From NCBI RefSeq assembly GCF_013391475.1, contig NZ_JACBAZ010000013.1, forward strand, positions 1 to 63,270: a stretch of 63,270 bases of DNA, in the 5' to 3' direction. Positions 35,404 through 45,200 of this stretch are shown piece after piece. The notes below the pieces were generated by a model that saw only the letters and a list, made by a program, of their open reading frames with translations, was not told the DNA's origin and searched no databases. The translations under genes were made by a program, and so were the position numbers. Position 1 is the stretch's first letter; each line of letters starts with the position of its first letter. Origin of the DNA: Oceaniferula marina (GTDB lineage Bacteria; Verrucomicrobiota; Verrucomicrobiia; Verrucomicrobiales; Akkermansiaceae).

Positions 35404-36138
35404 TTAATTTCCTCGAAATCTCATTCGGTAGGATTTTGGCGTTTCTTTGATGAGTTTGGAAAACTCCCGGTTGAGATGGCTTTGATCTGAGAAGCCACAT
35501 TGTGCGGCGATGTTAGCCAAGGGGGCTGAACTCTGAACAATTTGGTGGCATGCTTCCTGAACGCGAATGTGGCGGAGATATTCTTTGGGAGTCATATGCA
35601 GTCGCTTTTTAAATTTTCGAGTAAAAGCACTTTCTGAAAGGTTGACCGCTTGAGCCAGCTCGCTGACGGGGAAGGTTTCAGCGTAGCGCTTCTGAATAAT
35701 GTTTAGTGCCGGTCCTAATTCCGAGTGGGCATCCAGACTACTTGTGCCGGTAGCAAATGGGCGGGTGACACCTGCGACTCCGCGGATTTTTCCGGAGTGG
35801 TCTCTGAGTGGCACTTTGGTGGTTGTGGACCAATCGACGAGACCTTTGCCTCGAGTGACTAATTCCACCTTGTTTAGAATGGTTTCACCGGTCTGAATCA
35901 CATGCAGGTCATCTTCCTTGTAAGCGGCAGCCAGAGTTTTTGGAAGCAGTTCGTCATCTGTTTTTCCCAAGGCGTCTTTAGCCTCCTTGAGACCCAGTTT
36001 GTTTGCCAGTCGTTGATTGAGTGAGACGATACGAAGCTGGGTGTCCTTTGCGAAATACAGGAATCCGGGCATACTGTCGAACAGGGATGCCTGGTGATCC
36101 CAGAGACCATACTTTTGAAAGAATTCGACATCATACAT
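35404..36138 (-). CDS. PAS-AraC family transcriptional regulator
   Basis: A 244-residue regulator with a PAS domain at residues 15-130 (FDSMPGFLYFAKDTQLRIVS, KTDDELLPK, GVAGVTRPF) and an AraC double helix-turn-helix at 140-240 (VSELAQAVNLSESAFTRKFK, then PLANIAAQCGFSDQSHLNRE and FSKLIKETPKSYR). PAS-AraC proteins of this type control sugar operons in Verrucomicrobiota and Planctomycetes. It lies 105 bp upstream of the isomerase operon on the same strand and probably activates it. The N-terminal two fifths plus upstream sequence are duplicated at 38485-39103. Confidence 0.9.
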   Translation of the reverse strand: MYDVEFFQKYGLWDHQASLFDSMPGFLYFAKDTQLRIVSLNQRLANKLGLKEAKDALGKTDDELLPKTLAAAYKEDDLHVIQTGETILNKVELVTRGKGLVDWSTTTKVPLRDHSGKIRGVAGVTRPFATGTSSLDAHSELGPALNIIQKRYAETFPVSELAQAVNLSESAFTRKFKKRLHMTPKEYLRHIRVQEACHQIVQSSAPLANIAAQCGFSDQSHLNREFSKLIKETPKSYRMRFRGN

Positions 36139-36342
36139 TGCTCGGCTACCCTAGCTGCTCGCTGGGTGAGCACCATCTAAAATGTCGTTTAAGTTCGGTT
36201 GATCATACTGGAAGATGGAACCCACTCTATTTGGGACACTAGTGCCTCCTTCCCTGTTTTCTCACTGCTCACATTTTTATAGCAGTGCAAAGTTTACATT
36301 TCCGTTGTTCTGATTAAATTAAGGAAACTAGTTGAAACTAAT

Positions 36343-37426
36343 ATGCAGCCACCTGACCGTACTCCCCTTAATAAAAAAACAGCTGATATTCTGAAAAAAG
36401 AGATATGTAATGGGCGGTGGAAGAGCCATTTGCCGGGCTATCGAAAACTTTGCGCATTAATGGATGTAAGCCCGCGAGTCATGCACGATGCGATTGAAAT
36501 GCTCAAGCATGAGAAAATTATCTTATCTACACCAAACACCAAACCTTACCTGATTAATTCGGATATCGTTAACTCCCAAAACAGTCAAAAGGACAAAAAA
36601 TCATTACTTATCCTCACGCAAAAACATCACCAGACAGAACAAGTAGCTACACGTGTCATCCTAAACAAAGTAACCTCAAATTACCTTCGAAAGGGCTGGA
36701 ACGTTGATTTTGAAGTTTGCCCTGAATTTGTAACGAACAAAATATCCCGGTCTTCTCAACAAATGCTCACTAACAGATCCTACGAGATATACATTCTCGT
36801 TCAGGCTCCTTTCTCATTTATTCAATGGTGCATGGACAAGAAACTTCGGATTATCTGTTTAGGAGGTGAACATGAACACTTGCGCCCTCCCATTGTCGCA
36901 ACTAGTCATCACGCAGATGATTAGAGACTCCAACTTGCACCTTGCCCAAATAGGTCATCGACGAATTTGCACGCTAGCCTACTTCTCTTGTGAGCATGCT
37001 AAAGAACGAATCAGGGGTCTGCTAGAACAAGATATGAAAGCGTTAGGTGTTGACTTTCACCCTAGTTACAACCTCCCGTGCATTCAAGATGACACTCAAT
37101 CTTTGTGGGAGATGCTTGAAAACCTCTTTTCCATTACTCCTCCAACGGCCCTCATTGCAACAGAGACAACGCAACTGATCACCATTTATTCATACTGTAT
37201 GTTGAATCAATTAACGATCCCGAATGACCTCTCGCTCATTGTTACACAGAACAGCCCCAACTTGGAGTGGTTTCGGCCCTCACCAGCTTTTTTTGAATAC
37301 CATACTGATAAATATATCAAACAGATTCACAGCTGGATTGAGAACTACCCATCTAGTGATATTGACCCCGTTTTATTGCCTTCAACCTTCAGCCAAGGAG
37401 CTTCACTTAAAGCTATTCCTTCATAA
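36343..37426 (+). pseudogene. Frameshifted GntR-LacI-type sugar regulator
   Basis: Two adjacent frames form one regulator. The first (36343-36924) has a GntR winged helix (TADILKKEICNGRWKSHLPG, then KLCALMDVSPRVMHDAIEML) and the first half of a periplasmic-binding-like effector domain up to CLGGEHEHLRPPIVATSHHA. The second frame, from about 36905, continues RDSNLHLAQIGHRRICTLAY to the stop at 37426. Skipping one base near 36915-36920 restores the reading frame. No slippery heptamer is visible, so this is a mutation or a sequencing error, not programmed frameshifting. A full-length protein would be about 360 residues. Confidence 0.8.
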
Positions 37427-37484
37427 TGGACCAACCTAGATCATCGATGTCTAATTCAGATTTCAGTTTGTCTGCACGGATTGA

Positions 37485-37515
37485 CAAAAAAAGCCCCCGT
37501 CATACGACGAGAGCT
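37485..37515 (-). terminator. Terminator of the 37575-38234 PEP-CTERM gene
   Basis: On the minus strand AGCTCTCGTC pairs (with G-U pairs) with GACGGGGGCT across GTAT and is followed by seven T. It lies 60 bp beyond the stop codon. Confidence 0.8.
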
Positions 37516-37574
37516 TATAAATTGGTCTGAAGCCTCCTCCTTTTACAAAGTGGATCAACCTCGTTTCTTATAGA

Positions 37575-38234
37575 TTACTTACGACGGCGCAGTAAAAGAC
37601 TGATGCCCCCTAAAGAAATCAACGCTGCACTGGATGGCTCAGGAACAGCCGTAATGATGATTCCTGATACACTCGTGCGAGTTCCATTCGTGTTAGTTGG
37701 ATCGATATATAAAGTATCTACCGAATGGGCTCCTGCACTGGAAGAAGTAGAAAACTTAGTATCTCCAGTTGTCCCAATCGTTTCCAAGAGCAAGCCCGCA
37801 CTATTGGTCTCTCGGAGGAGGATATCGCCAAAGGTATTGCTTGCAGTGTCTGATCCTTGCATGATTTGGATCGTGTAACCTGTAGCACTATTAGCGGTAA
37901 GCCAAGCTCCTAGACCGGTGACCGTAAAGGCTGTAGCATTATCCACATAACTTTGGTGAATCGCTGTAGGAGCTCCTCCTCCTGACCATGCGCCACCTCC
38001 CCATGTAAAGGTAACCCCGTCTGTCGTGACCTGATCTATCCCTGATCCGCCTGCGTCGTTGTTCGCAAGGACATCCACCCATGTAGAAATTCCAAACTCG
38101 CTACCATCATTGAGCGCTGGTGCGTTTGTCACGGTTCTCATGAAGTTGACAGCTATTACGCTAGCGGCATTGGTTGTAGCAAGCATCACTGATGAGGATA
38201 GGGTTAGTGCTACGATCGTTTTACTTAGTTTCAT
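37575..38234 (-). CDS. PEP-CTERM sorted protein
   Basis: A 219-residue exported protein: signal peptide (IVALTLSSSVMLATTNAASV), a beta-rich Gly/Thr/Asn body with WGGGAWSGGGAPTAIHQSYV, and the sorting tail PEPSSAALISLGGISLLLRRR, truncated in the usual place by an Arg cluster. Related in type to 15039-15818 but not in body sequence. Function unknown; it would be handled by the same exosortase. It is monocistronic, with its own terminator, and converges with the regulator pseudogene. Confidence 0.85.
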   Translation of the reverse strand: MKLSKTIVALTLSSSVMLATTNAASVIAVNFMRTVTNAPALNDGSEFGISTWVDVLANNDAGGSGIDQVTTDGVTFTWGGGAWSGGGAPTAIHQSYVDNATAFTVTGLGAWLTANSATGYTIQIMQGSDTASNTFGDILLRETNSAGLLLETIGTTGDTKFSTSSSAGAHSVDTLYIDPTNTNGTRTSVSGIIITAVPEPSSAALISLGGISLLLRRRK

Positions 38235-38484
38235 GTTGTTTTTATTGTTCGTGTTGTGCTGTTTAAGAAGTTGATTTTCCGTGATTTCAACTGGATCACC
38301 TCGTTCCTTTGCTATTCAGGCATGGTTTTAACAAATTATGAACTTTTTACTGAGATTTTACTGGGTCCAGTTAGGTAGCAGTTGTCCTTTTCCGTTGATC
38401 TAAAGAGCATTTCTCATGCTGATACGACGATTATGAATTGGTGGTATGTAGATCTCGGGCGGACGAAGTTTGATTGGAAAGTGG

Positions 38485-39103
38485 GGATCGGAGGGGTTTT
38501 TCCGGAGGTGTCTCTGAGTGGTACTTTGGTGGTTGTGGACCAATCGACGAGACCTTTGCCTCGAGTGACTAATACCACTCCGCAAAACAGACGAGACGAT
38601 TGATCGTTGTTGAGGTATGTGGAAAAGCACTGCGTGATCCATGAGAGTTCCGGATGAATGACTCCTTTGGCTTTGTTTCTCCTTAGTCATGGTGCCCGCA
38701 CCATTCCTTCGTCGCACCTTACCAAAGAACTCATTCATCTCGGCTATCGTCCCGTCTGTTTTACTACTTGGTATAATTCCACCTTGTTCAGAATGGTTTC
38801 ACCGGTCTGAATCACATGCAGGTCATCTTCCTTGTAAGCGGCAGCCAGAGTTTTTGGAAGCAGTTCGTCATCTGTTTTTCCCAAGGCGTCTTTAGCCTCC
38901 TTGAGACCCAGTTTGTTTGCCAGTCGCTGATTGAGCGCGACGATACGAAGCTGGGTGTCCTTTGCGAAATACAGAAATCCGGGCATACTGTCGAACAGGG
39001 ATGCCTGGTGATTCCAGAGACCATACTTTTGAAAGAATTCGACATCATACATTGCTCGGCTACCCTAGCTGCTCGCTGGGGGAGCACCATCTAAAATGTC
39101 GGC
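38485..39103 (-). pseudogene. Partial duplicate of the PAS-AraC regulator, split by a repeat
   Basis: Sequence 38485-38569 plus 38777-39103 matches 35775-36190: the upstream region, start codon and PAS domain of the PAS-AraC gene. The AraC domain is missing. The copy is interrupted by repeat copy B at the TAA of GAGTGACTAATTCC. The open part (38744-39052) would encode about 95 residues of PAS domain only. Only scattered point differences from the parent are visible, so the duplication is fairly recent. Confidence 0.88.
38573..38773 (+). repeat. 201-bp fold-back repeat, copy B (complete)
   Basis: Exactly the length of copy A, with the same ends and a TAA flank on both sides (38570-38572, 38774-38776). 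The intact gene at 35860-35862 has a single TAA at the same place, which shows insertion with a 3-bp target duplication. The central hairpin ATGGTGC-CC-GCACCAT is at 38689-38704. The arms differ from copy A but still pair: GATGAATGACTCCTTTGG / CCAAAGAACTCATTCATC. Confidence 0.9.
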
Positions 39104-39845
39104 TCATTTTTAGATGCTCGCTTTGGGGTGATTGAAAAACGCATGTCATGAGGTGGTGAGACTCCTGGGGCTCGTCAGCGGCCCTCTTCATGACCCCTGT
39201 ATCATCAAGACTTTCAGTTGGCGTAAAAATTTATATGCCCATGAAATATGGGATGATCTCGCGTGTTCTGCTCTTCAGAGCGGGCGGGAATGAAAATTTT
39301 TGAAAATTCTGAGGAGGGAGCTGGCAGATCTGGTCGATCGTATTTTTTTTTGCCCCCGCCTTGGGTGCCACTCTAACGGCAAGCGCTTGGTTAGCTGACA
39401 TCGGGAAGCGGTGGTTTTCCTAGGATTTGTCGTGTCGCAAGTAAAAAATGGCAAGGAGTGCCTGGGTTCTTGAAACCTCAAAAACCACAACATGTTGTAT
39501 TGTGAATAATTTGTGGATACCATATGAGCAAAATGAAATTGACGAGAATGGGTTTGTCAGGGCATGATGATGAGGTTGCGCGGTGACTGGATCCCAATCC
39601 TCTCAGGCTGCAAAACAATCAAGAAACCCTTTTTATCAAGCGCCTGCCTTCACCCACTCATCTTTTGCCACTCACCCCCTCCTAAAGCTCTCTGCAAGCC
39701 CCCAATCTGAGTCTTTCTCCTTATGGACTCAGCACAAACTTTCCCTCATCCCCTCAAGTTCTCTCATTTCCCTCCGATTCACCCTTTCATGCGTGCCTTA
39801 TGGCGCGAGTATTTTTTCACCCTTACCGACTGCTGCATACGACCC
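39104..39845. other. Non-coding region upstream of the ribonucleotide reductase operon
   Basis: About 740 bp with no credible gene. It contains a perfect palindrome ACAACATGTTGT (39487-39498) lying inside a wider CCACAA (39485) ... TTGTGG (39511) arrangement. It is a candidate regulatory site for the nrd genes, though it does not match the usual NrdR box. In-frame ATGs at 39723 and later precede the chosen nrdB start but give an unlikely leader. Confidence 0.45.
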
Positions 39846-40904
39846 ATGGCCGACACCATTACCATCACCCTTGGAGACCGCTCCTTTGAACTCGACCGAG
39901 AAAAAGCTGAAGAGGCCTACTCGGCTAAAAAAGTTATCAATGGCCGCAAATCCATGTTTTTCAATATCCTGCCTTTGAAATACCAGTGGGCGTATGATCT
40001 CTACAAGGAGATGAAAAACGAACATTGGGAGCCTGCGGAAACCACCCTTCGGGATGACCTGGCCCAGTGGTCGAGGCTGGATGAGTCGAGTCAGTCGTTT
40101 GTGAAGTTGGCATTGGGCGCGTTTGCGCGGGCACAGGAGATTTTTCATTCTGATGAGATCTACACGGTGCGCGACTTGCTGACGGCTCCGGAGCTCAAGC
40201 TGGTATTCGGTCGTTTTGTGCATGAAGAAAACACGCGCAATGACGTGCTGGTGTATTTGCATGGTGCGTTGTCGATTAATCCGATGGAGTGTGGAGTCAT
40301 GGCCTCAAAGGAGGTGATCAATGCCAAGGCTGCGTTTATGGATTCCAGGCTCAGCCCGGTTGACCGGAATACCGACACCACGGTGACCGAGAATAAGCAG
40401 GCGATTGTGCGCAATATTTTTCTGATCAACCAGTGCATGGAAGGCACGCAGTTCTACAGCATCTGGGCCGGGATTTTCTCGCTGGCGATGCAGAACAAGC
40501 TGCCGGGCAAGGGGCGAATTCTCAGCTATCTGCTGCGTGACGTGGCATTCCGGATTCGTTTGTTTGACAAGCTAATCAAGGAGATGGTCGAAGAAAACCC
40601 GGACCTTTGGACTGCGGAGTTTAAGGATGAGTTGGCCGCGCATATGAAGGATGCCGTCAAACTCGAGCAAGAGTTGATTGCCAGTCTGCCGATCTCGGAG
40701 GTTGGGCTGGATGCCGATGTCTTGGGCGTTTACATCGAATACCTTGCCGACGAGCGTCTGGCAGCATGCGGATTGGCCCGTCAATATTTCCATTCACGCA
40801 GCCCTTACCCGTGGCTTGATGAGCAGATTCATTTGGCCTCAGCCCATGAAGGTCACAGTAGCACGGCTACGCTCGACACTTCGTTTGAAGATGATGACCT
40901 CTAA
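39846..40904 (+). CDS. Metal-ligand-deficient ribonucleotide reductase beta-like subunit
   Basis: 352 residues from ATG 39846 (MADTITITLGDRSFELDREK); the longer frame from 39723 adds an unconserved leader. The fold is clearly NrdB and it is closely related to the next gene. Compared with E. coli R2 ligands D84, E115, H118, E204, E238 and H241, this protein keeps D71, E128 and E199 but has Arg131 (HEENTRND), Val233 and Arg236 (LLRDVAFRIRLF). The radical Tyr position is Leu135. The tail EGHSSTATLDTSFEDDDL lacks the radical-transfer Tyr. It should not assemble a di-metal site. The intact frame and conserved fold argue for a retained structural or chaperone role, like yeast Rnr4. Confidence 0.85.
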   Translation: MADTITITLGDRSFELDREKAEEAYSAKKVINGRKSMFFNILPLKYQWAYDLYKEMKNEHWEPAETTLRDDLAQWSRLDESSQSFVKLALGAFARAQEIFHSDEIYTVRDLLTAPELKLVFGRFVHEENTRNDVLVYLHGALSINPMECGVMASKEVINAKAAFMDSRLSPVDRNTDTTVTENKQAIVRNIFLINQCMEGTQFYSIWAGIFSLAMQNKLPGKGRILSYLLRDVAFRIRLFDKLIKEMVEENPDLWTAEFKDELAAHMKDAVKLEQELIASLPISEVGLDADVLGVYIEYLADERLAACGLARQYFHSRSPYPWLDEQIHLASAHEGHSSTATLDTSFEDDDL

Positions 40905-40988
40905 ACCCCCTCGCATGGGTTTGATCGAAACCCGTTTACTTTTTACACGCCAGTACAAGGACACTGACAACCACTCACTTTCACCGCT

Positions 40989-42068
40989 ATGACCACCGCA
41001 CAACTCGATGATTTTACTATTCCGCTTGATTCGGAAAAGGCCGCCAAGATTCTGGAATCCAAGAGAGTCATTGGAGGCAGCCGGCCCAGTGGCTTTGGTT
41101 TGCTCCCGTTGAAATACCAGTGGGCCTGGGACATTTATACCGATATGCGCTCGAACCATTGGGAGCCAGAGGACATTCCGATGCAGAAAGACGTGGAGCA
41201 GTGGCGCAGCAATGAGATCAGCGATGTGGAGCGGTGGATCATCAAGATGGGGATTGGTTATTTTTCGGCTGCTGAAGGGATTGTTGGCGATAACATTATT
41301 CACGTGATCCGGGATCAGGTGACGGCTCCCGAGTTGGAACTGGTCTTCCGCCGCCATGCTCATGAAGAAAATATTCATGCCGATTCGTTGGTGTATATGG
41401 TGAGTTCACTCGGCTTAAATCCGCATGAATGTGAAGCGATTTTCGAAGGGGTGCGCACGGTTCAGGAAAAAACCGACTTTGTGGTGTCGAACTCGCGCTC
41501 TCTGCGGCGCGATATGGATATGTCTCTAACTGAAAATAAACAGGCGCTGGCACGCAACGCCTTTATCTTCGGTCAGTGTATGGAGGGGACTCAGTTTTAC
41601 GGCTTGTTCGGAATGATTCTCAGTCTGTATCGCCAGAACAAGTTTCCTGGAATTGGTCAGATGTTCCGCTACACCCTGCGTGATGAGAGCAACCACATTG
41701 AGTTGCTGCGCAATTTGCTGATGGATCTGGCTACTGAGAACCCGGAGATCTGGACAGATGACTTCAAAGAGGAACTCCGCCAGACGATGGCCGAGGCGAT
41801 CAAGCTCGAAAAAAACTTCATTCGCGATTGCCTGCCGGTGTCTGCGGTTGGATTGAATCTGGAGGACTTCCATCAGTATATTGATTACATCGCGGATCGT
41901 CGCCTTGAAAGTTGCGGATTGGCCCCCTTGAAAGGTGATATTCAAAACCCATTCCCCTGGTTGGCCGAAATGATCGACATCAAGAAGGAGCAAAACTTCT
42001 TTGAAGGTCGGGTCACTGAATACCAGAAATCCACAGCTCTTGGAAACATCGATGACGATGAGCTCTAA
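40989..42068 (+). CDS. nrdB: Class Ic-like ribonucleotide reductase beta subunit
   Basis: A 359-residue R2 subunit with all six metal ligands: D68 (MQKDVEQW), E127 and H130 (HEENIHADS), E199 (QCMEGTQFY), E233 and H236 (RDESNHIELL). The tyrosyl-radical position (H130 plus four) is Leu134, giving HADSLVY where Chlamydia R2c has a Phe. Loss of the Tyr is the mark of class Ic proteins, which use a Mn(IV)/Fe(III) cofactor in place of a tyrosyl radical. The tail keeps a Tyr (GRVTEYQKS) for radical transfer and ends in acidic IDDDEL for binding NrdA. It lies 84 bp after the ligand-deficient paralogue and 147 bp before nrdA. Confidence 0.93.
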   Translation: MTTAQLDDFTIPLDSEKAAKILESKRVIGGSRPSGFGLLPLKYQWAWDIYTDMRSNHWEPEDIPMQKDVEQWRSNEISDVERWIIKMGIGYFSAAEGIVGDNIIHVIRDQVTAPELELVFRRHAHEENIHADSLVYMVSSLGLNPHECEAIFEGVRTVQEKTDFVVSNSRSLRRDMDMSLTENKQALARNAFIFGQCMEGTQFYGLFGMILSLYRQNKFPGIGQMFRYTLRDESNHIELLRNLLMDLATENPEIWTDDFKEELRQTMAEAIKLEKNFIRDCLPVSAVGLNLEDFHQYIDYIADRRLESCGLAPLKGDIQNPFPWLAEMIDIKKEQNFFEGRVTEYQKSTALGNIDDDEL

Positions 42069-42146
42069 ATCATTCTCTCATAAATAACCGAACACCCATC
42101 AGCCTTGTTGGTTTTTAGCACGTAGAAGACCTCCATGGCCGATCCC

Positions 42147-42162
42147 GGCACCTCAGGGTGCC
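42147..42162 (+). promoter_or_regulatory. Small hairpin before nrdA
   Basis: GGCACC (42147-42152), loop TCAG, GGTGCC (42157-42162). No T run follows, so it is more likely an mRNA stability or processing element than a terminator. Confidence 0.4.
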
Positions 42163-42215
42163 TGACAAAAAACAAACCCTAACGAATAAAACCCTAATTA
42201 ACCAAACCTGCTCCA

Positions 42216-45200
42216 ATGTACCGCTCCATATCCCTCGAAGAAGATCTCGCCCTGAAGAAAGTTATCACCGACCGCGCGTCCGCCCCGATATCGGAGCGGT
42301 TTGATTGGTGTGCCGTGCTCGGCGAACAAACCAGTGACCGTGTGCCGCAAATCCTGGTTACTCGCGGACACGAAGAAGAAGAACTCTCACTGGCGAAAGT
42401 CGCTGACACGATTGGTAGCGCACTAACCGATTTGCTTATTTCACGACAGGAGGCGGAAGAGAAAATTTTCAACGATGAGAACCGCATGTTTGTTTCCAAT
42501 GTGGCGAACAGTGTGGCGACGTCTCTGACCGAACAAGTGCAGGACGGTGGGCAGCTTCGTCTTACCCGCAATGATCTTTACCTCTTGATCGAAAAGGCAC
42601 TGATTGAAAATGATGCCCATGATGTTGCCAAATCACTGGTGTTTTCCCGCTCGCTTGAGCGCAATGGTGAAGTGATTGTTTCGGAAGAACCCCAGACGAT
42701 GCCGGTGCGCTTGATTCGTCGGAATGGGAACGTGGTGCCGTGGAGTCAGACCAAGATTGAGATCGCGGTGCGCAAGGCTTTTCTCTCCATCAAAGAAGAC
42801 CCTGAGGCCGCCGTCAAGGTGTCCAATGCCGTAACGGAGACGATTCGCAATGGCGACTCAGCCTTTGCGCATATTGAAAATGTTCAGGATTTGGTGCAGG
42901 AGGAATTGATGCGTCAGGGATACTTCAAGGCCGCGGAAGCTTACATCCTTTACCGTGCGCAGCGGGCGCAGATGCGTCTTGACGAACAACCGGTCGAGGA
43001 CCCGAATCAGGAGTCGATGATTGTGGTCACCGAGGATGATGGTGGCACGGAATTCTGGGATGGTACCGAGTTACGTAAGCGGATTACCTTTTCATGTATT
43101 GGATTGGAGTTGTGTCTGAGCGAGGCGGAAATCGAGCAAGAACTGCGGCGTTCGATCGGAACGGAAATCACTCGTGAGGCTTTGAAATCGACCATTATTC
43201 TCAATGCCAAGTCGTTGATTGAGAAGGATGCGGACTTTGCCAAATTTGCCGGACGGATTCTGCTGACTTATATTTACGAGGAAGTGCTCGATTGGAATAT
43301 TTTAACCGATGGGATCCGGGCTTTGAAAACGGCACACCAGGAAAGCTTCAAGAAATACCTTGATCACGGCGTGAAGATCAAGCGGATCTCTCCCGAGGTG
43401 GTGGCTCATTATGATCTTAAAAAGTTGGCTGTCGCGCTCGACCCTACTGCCGACCTGGACTTCGACTACCTCGGTATCCAGACACTTTATGATCGTTATT
43501 TGATCGTGGATAAAACCGGTGAAAAACCGCGCCGACTCGAGACTCCGCAGTTCTTTTGGATGCGGGTGTCGATGGGGCTTTTCCGTGGCGAAAAAGAGCA
43601 ACAAGAAGACTGGGCCATCCGTCTTTACTCACTCTACAAAGGGCGGAGGTTCTGTTCCTCGACGCCTACGTTGTTTAACTCCGGGACACTGCACTCGCAG
43701 CTTTCTTCCTGCTACCTGTACAAGGTGGACGATACCATTGAAAGCATCATGCAGCGTGGGATCGCTGACAATGCGTATCTCTCGAAGTGGGCTGGTGGTC
43801 TCGGAGGTTCCTGGACGGCAGTGCGTGGCACCGGCGGATACATCCAGGGAACCAATGGAGAGTCCCAAGGAGTGGTTCCATTCCTGAAACTGCACAATGA
43901 TCAGCTGGTTGCCGTGAACCAAGGGGGCAAACGCCGTGGGTCCGGATGCGCTTATCTCGAGTCTTGGCATAACGATATCGAAGACTTTCTTGAGCTGCGT
44001 AAAAATACGGGTGATGAACGCCGCCGTTGCCACGACATGAATACCTCCAACTGGATTCCGGATTTGTTTATGAAGCGCATGGAGGCCCGACAGGATTGGT
44101 CCTTGTTCAGGGCGAATGAAACACCGGACTTGCACGACCTCTACGGCAAAGCCTTCGAGTTGCGATACGAAGAGTATGAGCAGCAGGCTGCCGATGGAAA
44201 AATCTGGACCCGGAAGATGCCAGCGATCGAGTTATGGAAGGGCATGCTGAAGATGATTTTTGAAACCGGTCATCCCTGGATCACCTTCAAGGACCCCTGC
44301 AACCTGCGATCACCTCAGGATCATTGCGGTGTGATTCATTCGTCCAACCTCTGCACCGAGATTACACTGAATACCTCCGATGAGGAAACCGCCGTTTGTA
44401 ACCTCGGATCGGTGGTGCTCGACACCCATATCACCAAGGATGGATCGCTTGACCACGATATGCTCAAGGAGACGATTACCGTGGCGATCCGCGCACTCGA
44501 TAACGTGATCGATATCAACTTTTATCCAACCGAGGCTGCGAAAACCGCCAACAGCCGTCACCGCCCGATTGGTATGGGAGTGATGGGCTTGCAAAACGCG
44601 CTCTACAAGAAGGGGCTGTCATTTGCTTCGGATGCTGCCGTTGACTTTAACGATGAGTTCATGGAGGCGATTGCCTATTATGCATACAATGCTTCCAGTG
44701 ATCTGGCTGCTGAGTCCGGCACCTATTCCAGCTACGAAGGTTCGAAGTGGGACCGCGGGATTCTTCCTCAGGACACGGTTGATTTACTCGAAGACGAGCG
44801 TGGTATGCCGGTGGATGTGCCGCGTGGTGCCAAGATGGACTGGAGCCATCTGCGCAAGAAGATTGCCGAGCACGGGATGCGCAACTCCAATGTGCTGGCG
44901 ATCGCGCCTACGGCAACGATTTCCAATATCATGGGAACGACGCCCTGTATCGAGCCGAACTACAAAAACCTCTATGTAAAGAGCAACCTGTCCGGTGATT
45001 TCATTGTGCTTAACCGTGAGCTTGTCAATGACCTCAAGAGTGAGGGGCTTTGGAACCAGGATATGCTGGATCAGTTGAAATACTTTGATGGTGAGCTGTC
45101 GGATATCGAGGATATGCCGGAAGCGCTCAAGGAGAAACACAAGACCGTGTTTGGTGTCGGATACAAGGCGATCATTGATGCCGCGGCACGCCGCCAGAAG

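Noticed and set aside
36900-36930. Programmed ribosomal frameshift in the GntR-LacI-type regulator
   Set aside because: No slippery heptamer or strong downstream structure is visible; a simple 1-base indel explains it.
39487-39498. NrdR box upstream of nrd genes
   Set aside because: The palindrome does not match the usual NrdR consensus and there is no tandem second box; kept only as a general candidate site.
39846-40904. First nrdB as a plain pseudogene
   Set aside because: The frame is intact over 352 codons, the fold-defining residues are conserved and it keeps the acidic C-terminal tail, so it is probably expressed.
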